From Naganishia liquefaciens (lineage: Eukaryota > Basidiomycota > Tremellomycetes > Filobasidiales > Filobasidiaceae), in NCBI GenBank assembly GCA_013423385.1, contig BLZA01000018.1, positions 434,001 to 498,000 on the forward strand: a DNA stretch of 64,000 nucleotides. Direction: 5' to 3'. Below are positions 11,475 to 26,000 of the stretch, one piece after another. Both the position numbers and the translations under genes were made by a program. Every line of letters begins with the position of its first letter. Position 1 is the stretch's first letter. Below the pieces are notes generated by a model. It saw nothing but the letters and a program-made list of their open reading frames with translations. It did no database searches and had not been told where the DNA came from.

Positions 11475-12001
11475 AATGCTGTCAGTGAATGGTAGTCTAT
11501 GTGATGCCCAAAAGGCGAAAGAATAACGGGATGCATAGTGAATGTCAATCAGGTTGGCAGCTGGGCAGCGACGATCGATTGCAAGTTCGGGACGCGCTCA
11601 AACGCGTCACGTCGGCGCTGAATTAACCTGAATCTCGTGCGTATATTCGAGGTCACAAAGTTTCACAATTTGAGCCTCCTGCCATTCGCCTCGTGCCCTC
11701 TGCGCATGCTCTGGCCATCATGCGATCCTTCGTAGCGTTCTGAAATGATGATGTAGGAGATACTCTCAACGGATTATCGAGCCATCGGGAAGGGGAGAGA
11801 CTTTGCGACCTTACCTGGCTTCCTTTGGCGGTACTACTGATGTACAGCGAGTGAACACGACAAGAAAAGTATTCCGATTGACCGAATATGTCATACATAG
11901 ATAACACATCTTCCAGTACTGGTACAACCGCTCGGTCACACATAAGCAAAGAGTATGTAACTTCCATTCATTGTCCGTACGCTAACGAGAACTCGAATAC
12001 T
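11475..12001. other. Intergenic region
   Basis: About 530 bases between the RFC3 start and the stop codon of the dioxygenase-like gene, both on the minus strand. It probably holds the RFC3 promoter and the 3' untranslated region of its neighbour. No other element was seen. Confidence 0.5.
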
Positions 12002-13422
12002 TTAATACGAAGTGAGTCCGGCAAGCTTCCTTGCTCGCTCGCTCGACTCAAAGTTGAACGGCTTGCTGGGCTTGTCTCGAACGTCGGTCCAGTTCTTGTT
12101 GACTTTGCGAGCATCGCAAGGGTTGTGGCTCTGTTGTTGATAAGTTTATTTAATGGAAAGCATGGAGAAGGACGGTGACGCGATACGTACCATGTTCTGG
12201 GAGTCACGGATGGCTTCCTTCCGGGCCTCCAAGTGCGCTGGAGGGCAATGCGCGGCAGGCTTGTAGCAGACGTCTATCAGAAAACAAAGAAAGCTCAGTC
12301 ATAGTGCAAACAAGGACGCAGGCGAAGGCCGGGCTCACAAGTAGCGTATCGCGGGTTGGCACCCTCCTTGGGAGCAGCCCCGTAGTGGATCGTCCGAGAT
12401 TCCCACAAGATCAGAGATCCAGCAGGGGCACAGACTACCGGACGAAAGATTAGTCACTAGAGAAGGTCTTTGATGGCTGAAAATGCTTACTCTTTCTCCA
12501 GGTGCAGCCACGGTCGTAAAACCATTGCAACTGCTCGTCCGTGTGGTGAAACGAATCGATTTTTGGCCATTCCACCGTTCCCTCGAATGCAGCGATGAAA
12601 TCATGCCACAAAGGGAAGGAGCCGTCGAGGACCATGAGGCCCCCGTCATCTTCGCCGTTGGGGGCCTGTATTCAAGCGTTCAGGCGGAAAATTTCTCTCG
12701 CAAGGCGGAAAGTGTCTTACAAGATTCGCAATCCCCTGAATGCATTCCAGACCTCTCTTAAGAGGCGTTTGATCATAGTGAGGCCAAGGACGACCTCCGT
12801 TTTGAACCTGGGAAGGTGGAAGCGGAACAGAGAAGTTAGCTCCGTCTGGAGACGAAGAACAAATCGAGATAAGCGCGTTTTCACGAGGAACTTTGGAGCG
12901 ATTCGCTTACCGAAGGAGACGAGCAGCTCGTCCGTCCCCCAGATCTTGGCGAAAACGTTGATGAGTTCCGGCTCGAGTCGGATGCGCCAGAGGAGATCTT
13001 CGTGACCAACGCCCAAGCTGTTTGCGAACGGAAAGCCGGAACGTGTCAGTCCACCTAGATTGTAAGTATCGCTTGATACGCACGCATTGTACAGTCCACC
13101 GCGGTAGTGAGGGGGAAGGTTGTCAACGTTCCTGTTAGAAAGACAACCGGATCATAAGCGCGAGAGTTCATGTAAACATGTATGTAGCGACTTGCCAAGT
13201 TGACTTGTCATTAATGTCAAAACCCTTGCCGAACCCCTTCAACCACTCGTTGGCATCGTTGACATACTCAGCAGCCTTGTCTTGCGGAATGACGTTGGGA
13301 ACGACGACGTATCCCTTGGAGTGTAGTTCCTCCAAGTACTCGGGAGTGCTGTCAGCCTCGGTCCTGAGCTTGAGCGTTCCGACGACTGGCTGAGCGGTTT
13401 GAGTGGTTGTAGTAGAAGACAT
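12002..13422 (-). CDS. Phytanoyl-CoA dioxygenase (PhyH)-like oxygenase
   Basis: Fe(II)/2-oxoglutarate-dependent oxygenase of the PhyH family. Eight exons: 13196-13422, 13084-13131, 12911-13017, 12721-12845, 12491-12665, 12339-12434, 12191-12273, 12002-12130, giving 329 residues with consistent phases. The facial triad is visible as H150-x-D152 (in WPHYDQTP) and the distal H244 (in RTIHYG); R256 is placed to bind 2-oxoglutarate. The N-terminal part has the fungal pattern W-N-V-D-N-L-P-P-H and GVGHEDLLWRIR. The first intron (13132-13195) has a GC donor, GCAAGT; this is the only splice that gives the W-N-V-D-N-L junction expected of the family. The substrate is unknown: this fungal branch is distinct from true peroxisomal phytanoyl-CoA hydroxylases, and no peroxisomal signal is obvious (the protein ends in TSY). 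No partner genes lie nearby. Confidence 0.85.
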
Positions 13423-14046
13423 AGTGGGCGGAGTACAATGTCGGCGAAATCTCTTTCGAGGGCTGACCTTGAGGCCTTACTGGCCGGAATCTTATATAGG
13501 ACTGAGAGCCAAGTTTGTTCTCCATATCTTTTAGGAGCCCAGGCGATCACTTGTTTCTCCAGTTTCCCCGCGAATTCTCCCAGAGGTTCTGAATCAATCG
13601 AATACCTGTTTGAAGCCCGTATGAACGCCGATCGTACGGACTTGATACGGAAGGAAGCGATAAAAATGAGGGTGGAGGTGATGGTGTATCTTCGGACGGC
13701 TCAAGGGTTTTCCTGGAATCCGGAACAATCGCTTAATCAGCATGCAAGGCGGACATCCCCGTCCTTTGAGCTTGCTCAAGCGGGAGGTTAAGTCGTGCAG
13801 AATTTTGAGGTCCAAGAGGTTCGACATCTGATTTCGCAACCCGAGATTGGGTTTAAACGGTCGCTCATCTAATCTTACAACATGATACTAATACAAAGGC
13901 CATACAACGTTCTATGCTTCTTCATTAAACAAAACCCTCGCCTGCTGCTATGATTCCGCAAACCTTGCAGCCATGCCTGAGGGTACAATAATAGAGTTTA
14001 GGGTCGCTATCCTGACGCGGTCTTGGAAACCGACTTACCACTTCCT
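13423..14046. other. Intergenic region
   Basis: About 620 bases between the start of the dioxygenase-like gene and the stop of midasin, both on the minus strand. Several small frames overlap here but none has coding support. The dioxygenase promoter should lie at its left end. Confidence 0.5.
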
Positions 14047-17000
14047 CTACTCCTGAGACATGGCAACCCTCGCGATCCACTGCCTGAGAGTCTCGGACAA
14101 GACCTCCGGCAGGGCTTCCACATCACGCAGAACCACAAAGTATTCAAAGGGGAAAGTATCGAGATATCGAGTCATTTCCAACTGCATCGCTCCATTGATC
14201 TCCTTGTAAGCTGCACTCTGCATGTTGAGGATCGAGGTGCGGCTGGCGGGTGCTGCTCCCGGTATTGCAGGCGCCGATTGCGCGAGCGAGTCGACCACGA
14301 GGAACACAATCATGACACGCTCCTCCATTGCTCGGCGAAGTAATCTACGTAGTTTCTCGTGGTCTTGACAAACACCATCGGAAATGATGATTTCGAGCTG
14401 CCATAGGTCAGCAGAGGAGGAGCTGACCGAGGTCTGTCGCGCTCGAGCCAGGACATCCAGACTGTCGGATACCAACTTGGCGACATCCGTCTTGTGCTGT
14501 CCGAACGTAAAGCTATTCATCACCTTCGCTCCGTCCGCGGCGGAAAACGCTGTGTCGCTGAACTCGTGAAGCATCTCGACTTCTTCACCGAATCGCGCGA
14601 TTCCAACTTGACCAACCTCCAATTTGGTCAGGGCTTGTGAAACTAGAGCCAGCGTCTGATAGGCGAGATGTACTGAATGAGAGTCTGCCATTGATCGAGA
14701 GTCGTCCAGAGAGAGCAAGACTTGATATTCTCGTCGAGAAGGCTTGGTACGTCGAAGCCAAATTTTGTCCTTGGTGTATTCACTGGCGATGTACGGGATG
14801 ATCTTGCGCATGTTGAGCCGCTTACCCGTGCGGTAGTCGCCTTGAAGACGCGTGGCCAACGTCGGCTGAAGAATGAGTCGGAGCTGCTCACAAAGGTGAT
14901 AGGACAGATCGCTCGTAAGAGCAGAGTATTTCCGCCAGATTTCTTCTCCGTTCTCGGTTCGACCAGATTCGACCCATCGCTTCATGGACAATTCGAGATC
15001 TTTGGAATCGGGAGCATCGCCCGTAGCCTTGGGTTTGCCATCTTCCAGACTTGCGTCGTCTAGATCTTCGAGATCGACATCCATGTCAAGATCGTTCTTG
15101 GCCTTGTCCTTCTGACCAGAAATTTGCGCTTCAGTTAAAGCCTTCTCAGAATCAGATGCACCAGCGGATTCCTGCTTCGCCGGTGGCGGTGCAGTGGACT
15201 TCGACGGAAGGTCATCCTCGTTCTCTGCCGTATCCATGACGTCCATATCAGGCGCCGATGGCATGTCTTCGTCTACAATGGCGAGTTCGGCGAGTCGTGC
15301 TTGCTGTTCCTCATGCGAAGCACCAAGAGCCTGCATGTCTTCTTTTTCGTCGTCTTGGATATGTTCTACTTGCTTGAGATCGCGTTCGCCGTTCTGTTCC
15401 TGTGGCTGACGATCTCCCGAACGCTCAAGGATTTCGTTGATAAGCCGGTGAACATCATTTTGCAGATCGCCTTTGCTGCGCGAGTTGTCAGGAGCAGCAG
15501 CGGTCTCATCGGCCGGTCCTTGTCCTTCAGCAGACTGCTTCATCTCGGCTTCATCACCAGTGCCGACGTCTTGCTGTGCATTCGACTTGGCACTGTAAAA
15601 AGCGAATGAGCAGACAGTCTAGATAGCGCTGCGTGTTCAGCTCACCCTTGGCCTTCCCTTACATCGTCAAGCTGTTGTTGATCCTGATCTCGGGCTTCAG
15701 GCTCGGACCCTTCAGGATCGAGCTTGGCGTCACTGTTGTCCAAGCCACCTTGTGCTCCTACCCCGTTCTGGGCTTCCGTCTCACCCGAGTCGCCTTGATC
15801 GTCCGCATCTTGGGGGAGCATGCTTTGAGCATCCTCCTTGGCTTCTTCGTCTTCAGCCTCCCCTCGATCCGCATCGTTCTCTTCTCTACTATCGTCGCCA
15901 TCGTCTTCGACTTCATCGGGCACAGACCCATTGAGTTCATCTTCGACATCCTCGCCTTCCATCCCATCATCCTCAAAGTCTTCCATCTGATCCGAGCCTT
16001 CTGCGTCGTCAAGCTGCATTTCCTCGGGCAAGTCGAGAGTCTCTACCTCTGGCATGGTAGAGTCCAAAGCCGCACCCGCACCGTCCTCCCCTCTGTCCTC
16101 TTCTTCAGGAGCTTCCTCTTCTCCAGGAACCTCATCTTCTTGCCCATCTTTATCGTCTTCCCTGTTGTCTGTCTCCTGTTCCGCGTCATCCTCCCCATCC
16201 CGAGGCTCTGGTTTGTCTTTGCCTTTCGACTGTTCTTCCTCCCTCGCAGCCATCTCGGATTCGCCGTTTTCTTGCTTTTGATCCTTGTCAAGTTGGTCAT
16301 TGCCGGCGTCGTCCTTTTTGTCCTCTTCGTCGTCACCCCAGAACTGATCATCGACGGCGTCCTCTCCAACATCGCCGACATGCTCATCCATGTCGTTCTT
16401 GTCTTCCTGATCCTCGTCTTCGCCCTCCTCCTGCTTCTTCTCGTCATCGTCCTGATCGACATCGTCGAGAGCGCCTTCGAAGTCATCTTGCATTTCAACG
16501 GCTTCATCATCACCATCCCGATCCTTCGGCTCGTCCTCGTCTTTCTCCTCATCCTCGCCTTTCAGACCTTCCACTTGACTCTCGTCCTCTATCTCGTTGC
16601 TGACATTCTGCTCGCCGCTTCCTGATCCCAAGCCGGTACCGTCCATCTGCATTTGACCGTCCTGTCCGGAGCCCTGTTGGTTGTCAGCTTCTTCAGGCTT
16701 GCAGAAACCTTTTGACGAAAGAGTCGTGAAGGTGCGAACTAGAACATAGTCGAGCTTGTACAAAGCCTTAGACCAAGCGGCATGTGACATCAAGTAGCGG
16801 TTGAGCTTGACGACATAAGTATCGAGATACGGTAGTAATTGTTGGACGGCTGATAAGATGGTTTGGGGATCGTCGGCATCGATGGGACCAGTGGCAAGAG
16901 CTTCGGCGAAAAGACAAAGTTGGCTTTCCACCTCAACAGCGCGCAGCGTCGTCTTCTGTTCTTCAAGGGTCATCCTTGAGGCTATGCAGAGTGGTTGTTC

Positions 17001-20000
17001 GGCCTGGTCATCTTGATTCGAAGCCTCTTTGCCAAATGACTGCGCGACGATGAGCATTTTCTCGATGACCTTATCGCTGGCGGACCAGATGTCTACCGCA
17101 TCGCAAGTGACGAGAGAGGCAGGAAGGCTGTCAATGACTGCCTTTGCTTTTTGAGTCATCTTTACGAGTGGGTCAATCACGAATGACAAGGACGCCACAG
17201 AATTGGACGAATCCACGAGCTCTTCTTCGTGACGAGATAATGCTTGAGATAAATTGTTCAACTCGGTCATCTCGTCTGAATAGGCGATGTCAGTTGCCAT
17301 TTGGATGGAAAAAACAAGGAAAAAGAGCTCACTCTTGGACAGAAGCATGACACCACTTCTCACGATTTCGCTGCACACGACACCCAACGCGGAGCCGTAG
17401 GGCTGGATATTCGAGAATGCAGCCTCGAGGCGAGTAGCGGCGCGAAGATAAACTTCGACTTGATGTTCCCGCAAACTGCAGATAGCGTGTATGACTTGTA
17501 GAGACTCTGCTCCAGCGTCACATAAGTCCAGTACGCAGTGTTGAATCTGTTTGATGTGTACTGGCAGGTCGCGATGCGCATATGCTACACCTTCATCTGC
17601 CAGCTTGCTGAATCTTCGTGAGATGGCGCTCAGGCGTTTAGTTACCATTGCAACGTCGACGAGACTAGAGATGCCCGACATCAATTTGCGGCCTGCCTAA
17701 CCAGTTAGCTCATGTGACTCACTCTTTTCGGGTACCCAGAGCCTCCGCGAAAGCGCTTTCGGCGAAACCGTGCGCCCTCTGCAAGTCATGGGTGACAATA
17801 TCAGCACTGTGATCGTTCAGAGCGTGTCGCATGGCCGGCAAGGCAAAGTCCAAACGGTGATGGTATTGCTCAACCCTCTTAAGCAAATCCTGTCCTGACA
17901 GCTCGCTGGCTTCCTCCTGGTCCAGCGGACAGAGTTTCAGGATATTTGCGGCAGAACTTTGCTTCGCAAGCTGATCCGCTCGGACTTTTGCCGAGAATCC
18001 GAGTTGTCGCAGTTCCTTCAACAGATCGGAAAAGGCCTTGCGCTTTCGTGTTTGTAGATTTTTAACATTTTTCTTGTTCTCCTCAGTGAGATTCGCTGGG
18101 GTCTCTTTTGAAAACGCATCGACCGTCTCGATGATGTCCGTTGCTAGGTCCTCGACTGTTACACAGGCCGAGGACGTAAGATCACCTCCCGCAGCCATGA
18201 TGCGTTGATATTTGGCGATCGTTCGATTCGCATCGGCCAGGAAAGTGGGTGTTTCAATTTCGACAGGTCGTTTTACGGACTTTGATACTCTTTCCCCGAT
18301 CGGAACTGGAACGATCCTACTGGATTGCCAAGCTGGCAATGCCGGTAGCGGCGTACCTAAAAAGGGCGTGACCGGTTGCCGAAGTATATCGCGGAATTTG
18401 CGAATAGTTTTGTACAACTGAGCGTGACTCTTGCGGGCGCTCGCCTGCATTGCGTTGACGTTGACATCTTTCCAGCTTGCTAATTTGATGAAGTCCCGAA
18501 CGGCCTTCTCCAGGGGAGCACGCTGGTTACTGATATTTTGCTGGACGATCTCTGCGTATTGGCCATAACTAGCTTCAATGTTATGAAGTAAGTGCATAAC
18601 ACTGCGCCATTGCTCTGAGCCACGCCCTGACGATCGCAATTTGGTAATCTCGATGTAATCCGCAAAGCTGCCCAGGAGGCGTAGACGGGATCCGAAATGG
18701 CCGCACGATGTTGCGGAGATGTACTCCGTGATGAGCGGCAAGGCAGAATCAAGATGCTCTCTGAACTTGAGTTCCATTTCTGAATCAGCGGTTTCAATAG
18801 CAGAGTTGGTCCCGACGATCAGCAACTCATAGAGACGGAACCACCACGGGGCGTTTTCGGAGTCATACGCAATCACTTCTTGATCCATTAACCTGTTCCA
18901 CGCACTCAATTCAGCCTTTCGCCATCCGATAATCAGAGCGATGATTTCGTCCCGGAAAGAGGCAAGCGAATTGTCGCGATTGGCATAGGATTCCCAATCC
19001 TGTACGACCTCTAGCAATTGCTCCATCGCAGACAGCATCCGAGCGACGGAGCTCTCCGCAGGCATTGCCTGAGTGTAGTCGCAACGGTCGATGATGTGTT
19101 GCAAGCGGATCTGATCTGGCCACTCTTCTAGAATGACTGTCAAACGAGCGCGCAAGCGACGGAGAATGCGCAATGCTCGCGTGATCTCCGTCCGGTTGGG
19201 CGAATGGTAGAAGTTGTACTGCAAGTCCGCCTCGACAGCAGCGGCTCCGTAATGTTCGTCGTTGATTGCCAACAGTTGATATGCGCGACTGTTGCGATCC
19301 AAAACTTGATCGAATGCAAGTCGGTTTTGCAGAAGCAGCCGGCCAACCAAGTTCTTTCGGTCTACAGCCCACGCGCGTTTTTCCGCATGCGCATCTGGCA
19401 GGCGGAAGAGCGCGAGATGCGATCGATAAAACCCGCGAATTTCCTCTGCCTTGACGAAGCCGCCCTTGCGAGCTTCCGTACTAGTGGTCTTCGACAGGTC
19501 TTCATCGCCGTCGTACGTCGGGAACAACTCAGCAAGTTCTCGGGCTTCCACAGCTTCATCAGATTCGACCTCTTCCTCGGTCGTTCGTTGTCGATACAAG
19601 CTTTCCGCGATTTGTTGTTGTCTCTTGATTGCCTCCTGGTCTACTCTCCACAAGGCTGAAATTCGGCTATACAGCGTCTCCACATCGGCAGCAATGGACG
19701 CGATGATATGGCCAGCATTAACCCGCATGTTGATAGATCGCAGCTGGAGGAGGAGTTCACCCGCAGTCTCCTTCGACGGTTGAAGATCATGTCTGTCGGC
19801 CGCAAGTCCTTCTAGCGAGGAGACCGATGGGAATGAGGTCAACTGTTTCACCAGAATGACTTGATGCTTGGCATTCTCCTCCTCGAGTTGACGAATGGCA
19901 TCCTGTGCGATGACACGCAACCCCAGACGAACGGCTTGGACTGCGACGCAAACGGGCTGTGCTAAATCTTGCAGATCCTCATAGGACTCTTCAAGTCGCT

Positions 20001-23000
20001 TGACGAAGGCATGTGCGGCCGCTTGAAAGTTCTCTTCCTCCGCCAGGCTCATTTCGTATTTGCCCCCGGTGCTGCTTAATACGTGAGCGAGATCATCGAT
20101 CTTTTGGGGTTGCATGACATGACCCAAGAAGCGATGCACTTCTTGGTAGAAAGCTTGCAATTTCTCGCTCCGAGCGTCGTAGTTCCAAGAACTCGCGGGA
20201 TCGATTCCTGCTTCGATTCCTTGGAGTTCGACCTGAATCTCGTTGATGGCCCGATTTGAGCTGTTTCCAGTGATGCGCTGCTCTGCAACAGTATATGCCC
20301 GTAGCTCCAAATTGAGCCGGGATCGTTTGGCCTCTTTAAGTTTCTGCTGGCAACGTTCTTCGACCGTAGGATCAAGAGGCACATCCGGAACAAAGGAATT
20401 GATCAAAGTTTGTCCGAGAAGGATCCATGTCTGGCCAGCCTTCAAAGTTTCCGACATCTGACGGGACTGGTGAATTTGGGAGGCTTTTGACAGGTACGGC
20501 ACGAAGAGAGCGTTTCCTTGGTTCAACGGAACTTGTAAGGTTGTGCCTATTATGCCAGAGATAGCGTCAAGGGCTTGCGTGACGCTAGAGGGCGGCGCTG
20601 TATATTTTGCAGATCGTAAAACAACGATGTTGGCAAACTAAAACAGCGCAAAGTGAGCGGGAATATCGCCTGATGAGAAGTCGACGTCTTACCATTTGCA
20701 ATGCGTTGAAAGCCAGCATGGACAACGCTTGAGCAGTCGATTCCTGCTGGTTTTCCGTTTCCCAGAGAAGGGCATGCGACACTATTCGCCGACTCATCGT
20801 ATATCTGTCGAGCTCGCCTACTCTAGTGTCCGCAGCGACGCTGTAGAAGATTGGTCAAATCCCGCACGATTCCTTCAAGACAGGCTGCTCACCTCGCAGC
20901 AACAATCGATGCGAGTCCGGACGATTGGCACAGATGGCCGGGTTGCAGGACCCACTGCAAGAACATGAATAGTTGATTCAGCCGCCAGCTGCCAGCCGTC
21001 CGTGCAGCAGACGAGACTAACCTCTTTGTTGACCCCTTTGCCTGTTTCTATCCATAGACCCTTCAGATACGTACTCATCATATCGAAGTAAGACGCTATG
21101 TGACGTGTGCTAAATCAGTAACGGGGCGCGAGATCCATAAGCAAATCACGTACCATAAGAGGATTCTGAAGAACGAAGGGCCATGATGGCAGGCAGAGGA
21201 GCCATACTTGATTCATCGAGCTTAGTTGCCAAATCGCAATAACTGATGAGACTCTGCAAAAGGCGGTGTTGAGAACTGTTATTCGACTGAAAGACTGTAA
21301 AACGTACGGATTCACTGGAAACGCCGGCGAAAGCCACGAGTTGAGTCAGAATGCCCCTCGCAACACGGATCTCGAAATCGACAGGCTCGGGAGCTTCAAG
21401 CGGTGCCAGCTGATTGGAGCAGACCATCAGTCTGAAGTCTGTGGGGCATTTTAAAATGCTAACGGAGAGTAGGCCTTGGTGCAATCTACTGAATTCCGCT
21501 TCAGCCTGAGGAGCCTTTAATTTTCGCGATTTGATAAGCCCTGCTATTTGGAGGATCCCTGCGATCGATATTTGAGCTACAAGACAGAATGGGTTCTCAG
21601 TATAAGTAAATATTGACTTCCAGTCATAGAGCTCCTCACAGGTATCAATGTGTCTGAGGCCATGCATAAGCTGCGTTACTTGAGCCTCAACATTTTGAGC
21701 ATCATCCGTCAATAGTGCTTTCCATATAATCGCTTGGTTCAAGCCAGTAGTAGGTTCGACAGAAGATTTGAGTTCTTTGATTGCCAACGCAAGACCGGAA
21801 TCCGTCAGATTGACCGCAAGCGGTTGTAGAAGCTGAATGTAGACCTTGACAGCTGCGTGCTGAAAGGTGCGCGAGTCGAGAAGCGCACAAAGTTGCCACA
21901 AAACGCCAACGAGCACTTCCATCTCATCATTCGTTTCCTGCGCGAGAGTAAATGTTAATCAGCGGCAAACCCTCGATTGCGCGAACGCTCACATGTCGGT
22001 CTGCAATATCCGGACGATCTCGATAAGACTGGAGGCAATTCAGTCCGGCCTGGACCAGTCTTTCCGCGAGGGTAGAAAGCTGTCGCAGGGATTTCGCGTC
22101 GACTTGGCCCCCATTCAGGGCGGGAGCTGACAACTGCGATTGTTGAAGACTGTGTTGACGGACTTTGCCGATCTCTGCGACCAGCTGAACAAGCCTCGTG
22201 AAAAGCCTGAAAGGCGCAAAGTTAGCGAATTGGGGATTCAGGCTTAGATCCATCGGCTATTGAAAAGGAAGCAGTCAGTACTCGGCGAGGCTGATTCTAC
22301 TTGTGCTTACCAGAAAATCGATAACATTCCGAGCGATGTTCCTCGCTGCCGCCAGAATGGTGTGTTCGGATTGGGCAATTTCTTTCACTGCTTCAGTGTC
22401 GAGGACCTCCGCAAAGCGTTTCCAGGCTCCTGACGACTTCGCAGTCCCGGTAGAAATCATTCGTTCCGTGATGCAAGTGGCAGTAATCGACTCGCCAGTC
22501 ACAAGTCTGGCCAAGGAGGCTTCATCCAAAGGACTACCCGTTGTTTCGATACCCGGAACCTGGAGGACGTTATAAGCCTCTTCGGATGCTTGCTGAAGGA
22601 ATGTGGATGTGAGCGTGCCGAGACCATTTGACGTTTCTGCAGAACCAGAGTTTCGAAGGAATGCGACCTCTATCCCTCGGTTCCTCATCGCGCGAGAGAG
22701 TTCACCTTTGAGTGGATCGTATGAAAGGAATAATCTGAAATTAGGATGAGGGCGTAAGATTTCTGTCTGCCCGGACGTGCTGCCTTTCTCGTTGAGGGAT
22801 AAGGTGCCGTTTAATTCACACAAGCTATTGAGCCGGTCCAGAACGGACGGACTGCATAAATTGGCGTCGTTGATGAAGAACCAGTGGCCTTGCTTGATTG
22901 CTGCTACTAACGGCCCATCAATCCATTCGAATGATGGGCCTGTAGGCCGAGAAGCAGCCTGCAACAAGGCCGTGACAGCCAACAAGCGTTCCGCTGGCAA

Positions 23001-26000
23001 GCCAAAGGACGCCAAGTATTGGCAAGCGTCGTGGGCATCGGCCAAAACTTGTGTTCTTTTACCGAAATCCAGTGGATCGCATCGGCGGAGAGACTGTATG
23101 ACATGTTGCAAGTCGTCGCTGAGCGTTCTCGTATCGAGTTCCAATGAATGAAGGAGCTCTGCTAATGCGTCGGCAGCCAAGTGGAGTTGGCGACCGGGAT
23201 CACTTTGTTCAAAGGTTCCCAACATTTCCATGGTGTCTACCCCGGAATGCATTGAATACTCGTAGAGCTGAATACTTGCAAGACCGGCAATGGAGCGGAC
23301 CGCACTCCGCTTTCCCGTGCCGGCTGGACCGACAAGAATGGCTAGCCAACCGGCCGCAATGCATTTTGTCAGCGATTCACATTGCTGATATTGTTCTTGC
23401 GTCAGACTTCTCATGGAGTTGAATGCCGGTGAGCTCGATCGGTGCAGCATAGCAAAGCCAACCTGAACGTAAACTCTTGTGGCATACATCCATGGTCGGT
23501 GAGATGGATCGATTTCTAAGCCGAACAAGTCCAAAATCAGACGGCAGACAGCCTCTTGATCGCGCAGGCATCGGAATCGATTGACGTAAACCATCCGTAG
23601 GAATCCAGCCAGACCGTCTTCACCTTCAAAACCGTTCCGAGTAAGGTATAATCGGAAAAGTCGGATAATGTCTCGGAGATTGAATTCCCAAGGACCGCCT
23701 TCCTGACCAAATTGACGGTGTATCATTGTTGCATCATAGAGCTTCTCGTTGAGTCGGATGACATTCTTCAAAAGTGCAGAGTCTAAACTGGGAAAGATGC
23801 GTTGGCAAATGAACACCAGATCCTCAGGAGTGTGTTCTTGCACGTAGACTTTGGTGAAACGGTTGAGGAATGATTTCGGCAGACCTTTTCTGCCTCCTCC
23901 TTGCTGGACAGGATTCTGAGCAGCAAATAAGCGGAACTCGGGATGCTTGAGAAAAGTTCGATCCAGCTCTGGTACGTAAACGCTACCCCGATGATCGAGA
24001 ACAGCGTTGAGGCCTTCCAATACCGCCTGTGAAGCCAAATTCATCTCGTCAAGCAGTACCCAATCACCGTTCTGCATAGCAGTCAGAAATGCCGCATCTT
24101 GCCAAGCGAATTCTCCTGCGGACCCGCCGGCCACGGGAAGGTCCGATCCAAAAAGATCTATCAAGTCCGTTTGATCGGACAGGTTGATTCTGCACAAGTG
24201 CCTCTTGCATGCAGTCGCCAAGGCTTGAACAAGACTCGTCTTGCCTACTCCTGGACTCCCTTCCAGTAGGATTGACTTCGGGACCTGGCAAGCCCGAACG
24301 ACTCTAAGCAAGTTGTTCATCGTTGTTGGAGCCTCCATGGCGAATGTCTCCGAGTCGCTGTTATTTTGAGTGCCCTTTGATATTGAAAACGGTCCAATCC
24401 CAAAGTGTGTCGGGGACATCGAAACGGCTGTTGCTCCGACCACACGACTACCGCCTTTGCGCTGATCCGGTTCCAGTTGCTCCGCAAGCTCTTCCAACTT
24501 GGCATCGCACCTCTGTCGAAACTCGCTTAAACGATCTCTGCCCAAAGCGGCCACAGATGGCAAAGTCTCGAGACCGTCCGTTATGACAAGCTTGGCTGCG
24601 TGAATCTAGAAAAACATATAATTAATTCGCGCCTATCTCCCAGATGACTGGCACTTACGAAAATCTGCGCACTGGACATTCCAAGGCTTGTGGCACACAC
24701 GTTGCTGAAAGAGACCCAGGCCTAAATAAGGAGTGTCAGGACGGAAGGATGATATCCTTGAAAAGTTGAACTTACCAGAATGTCTCGAAGCCCCATTCCT
24801 GTTTGCGCCTGATCCACGATATGCTCACTAAACCAGTTGACAAAATCCAGTATGTAGGGCGTAGCGCCCCGGAGCGAGTCCACATGGAACGACTGCTGGA
24901 TAATCTGCTCCAAATCTGTTCTATCGGTCACTGCTGGCACCCATATTTCTGTAAATCGATTGCGCAGAGCCGGAGAAAGTTCTTTTTTTCCGAAATCGCC
25001 TCCGGGATTCATTGTAGCGATTACCTGAAACCCTGCTTGACCGGTGACGGTACACTCGAGGTCGGAAGCGCCGCCCTTTTCAGCTAGAACGAGAATCTTT
25101 GCAGGTTCCAATACCGAGTTGAGTCTCTCCAGAACCGAATCATCCGCCAGAGACAACTCGTCGAGCAGAAGGACAGAACCATTCTGCATTGCTTGTACCA
25201 GTGGACCATCAGACCATTCGAACAGCGCTGAAGCTTGTTGTAGGCTCGACCGTAGTTCGTCAAGTCGAGATTTGGCTACAGCAAGCCGGTCGTCCTGGGA
25301 CAAAGCTAGGAGTAATTCGGAGATGCCTTCGATGCTCGAAAAATCTCCGGGAGGCTGCGAGACCTTGACTTCTTGACAAAGCAGCGTTATAGCGCTACTG
25401 ATTTGTTGCAGCTTTACCGCTCGATTCCGGACAGGTCTTTGACTGCCTAGCAGATCGGCCGTCTCCATGTTTTGATGACAACTGACCTGAACGAGTTGTC
25501 GACCCAGGAGGGATGCGATGACCTCACAGACCGAAGTCTTTCCGGATCCGGTCTCGCCTACGAGAAGTATAGGCTCGTCGTTCGCAGCTGCGGTAGCGAC
25601 CAACGTGAATAGCCGTTGCATGGCTTTTGTCCACACGATGCTGGTCGACATGCTCTCGGGTAGCGGAAACCCAAGTCTAGAGTACGCGCTGCTTGCGTCC
25701 AAGGAGATACGCAGCAATGCGTCCTCATCGATTTTGGCCTTGATGATCTTTTCCAAGACCTCCTTGACTACCAACCGGTCTTCATCCTTCCGTGCGCGTT
25801 CTCCGAGCAATAAATAACCATTCTCAGCCAATTGCTGGTGGCTGATAGCTTCACGTCCCGCCCAACGGAACAAATCTCGAAGCGTTGCGAACGATTGTCG
25901 ACTTTCAAAGACCCTTGTGGCTTGACGGCGATGCTGAAGTTCACGGAAGACTTCGACGATGAGCTTCGCGTATGTTGGAGCGATATCAGACCGGCGGTGC

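Noticed and set aside
15633-16625. A plus-strand open frame of 330 codons, very hydrophobic, as if a membrane protein.
   Set aside because: It is exactly antisense to the Glu/Asp-rich segment of midasin; GAN codons read backwards give Val, Leu, Ile and Phe. It is a shadow, not a gene.
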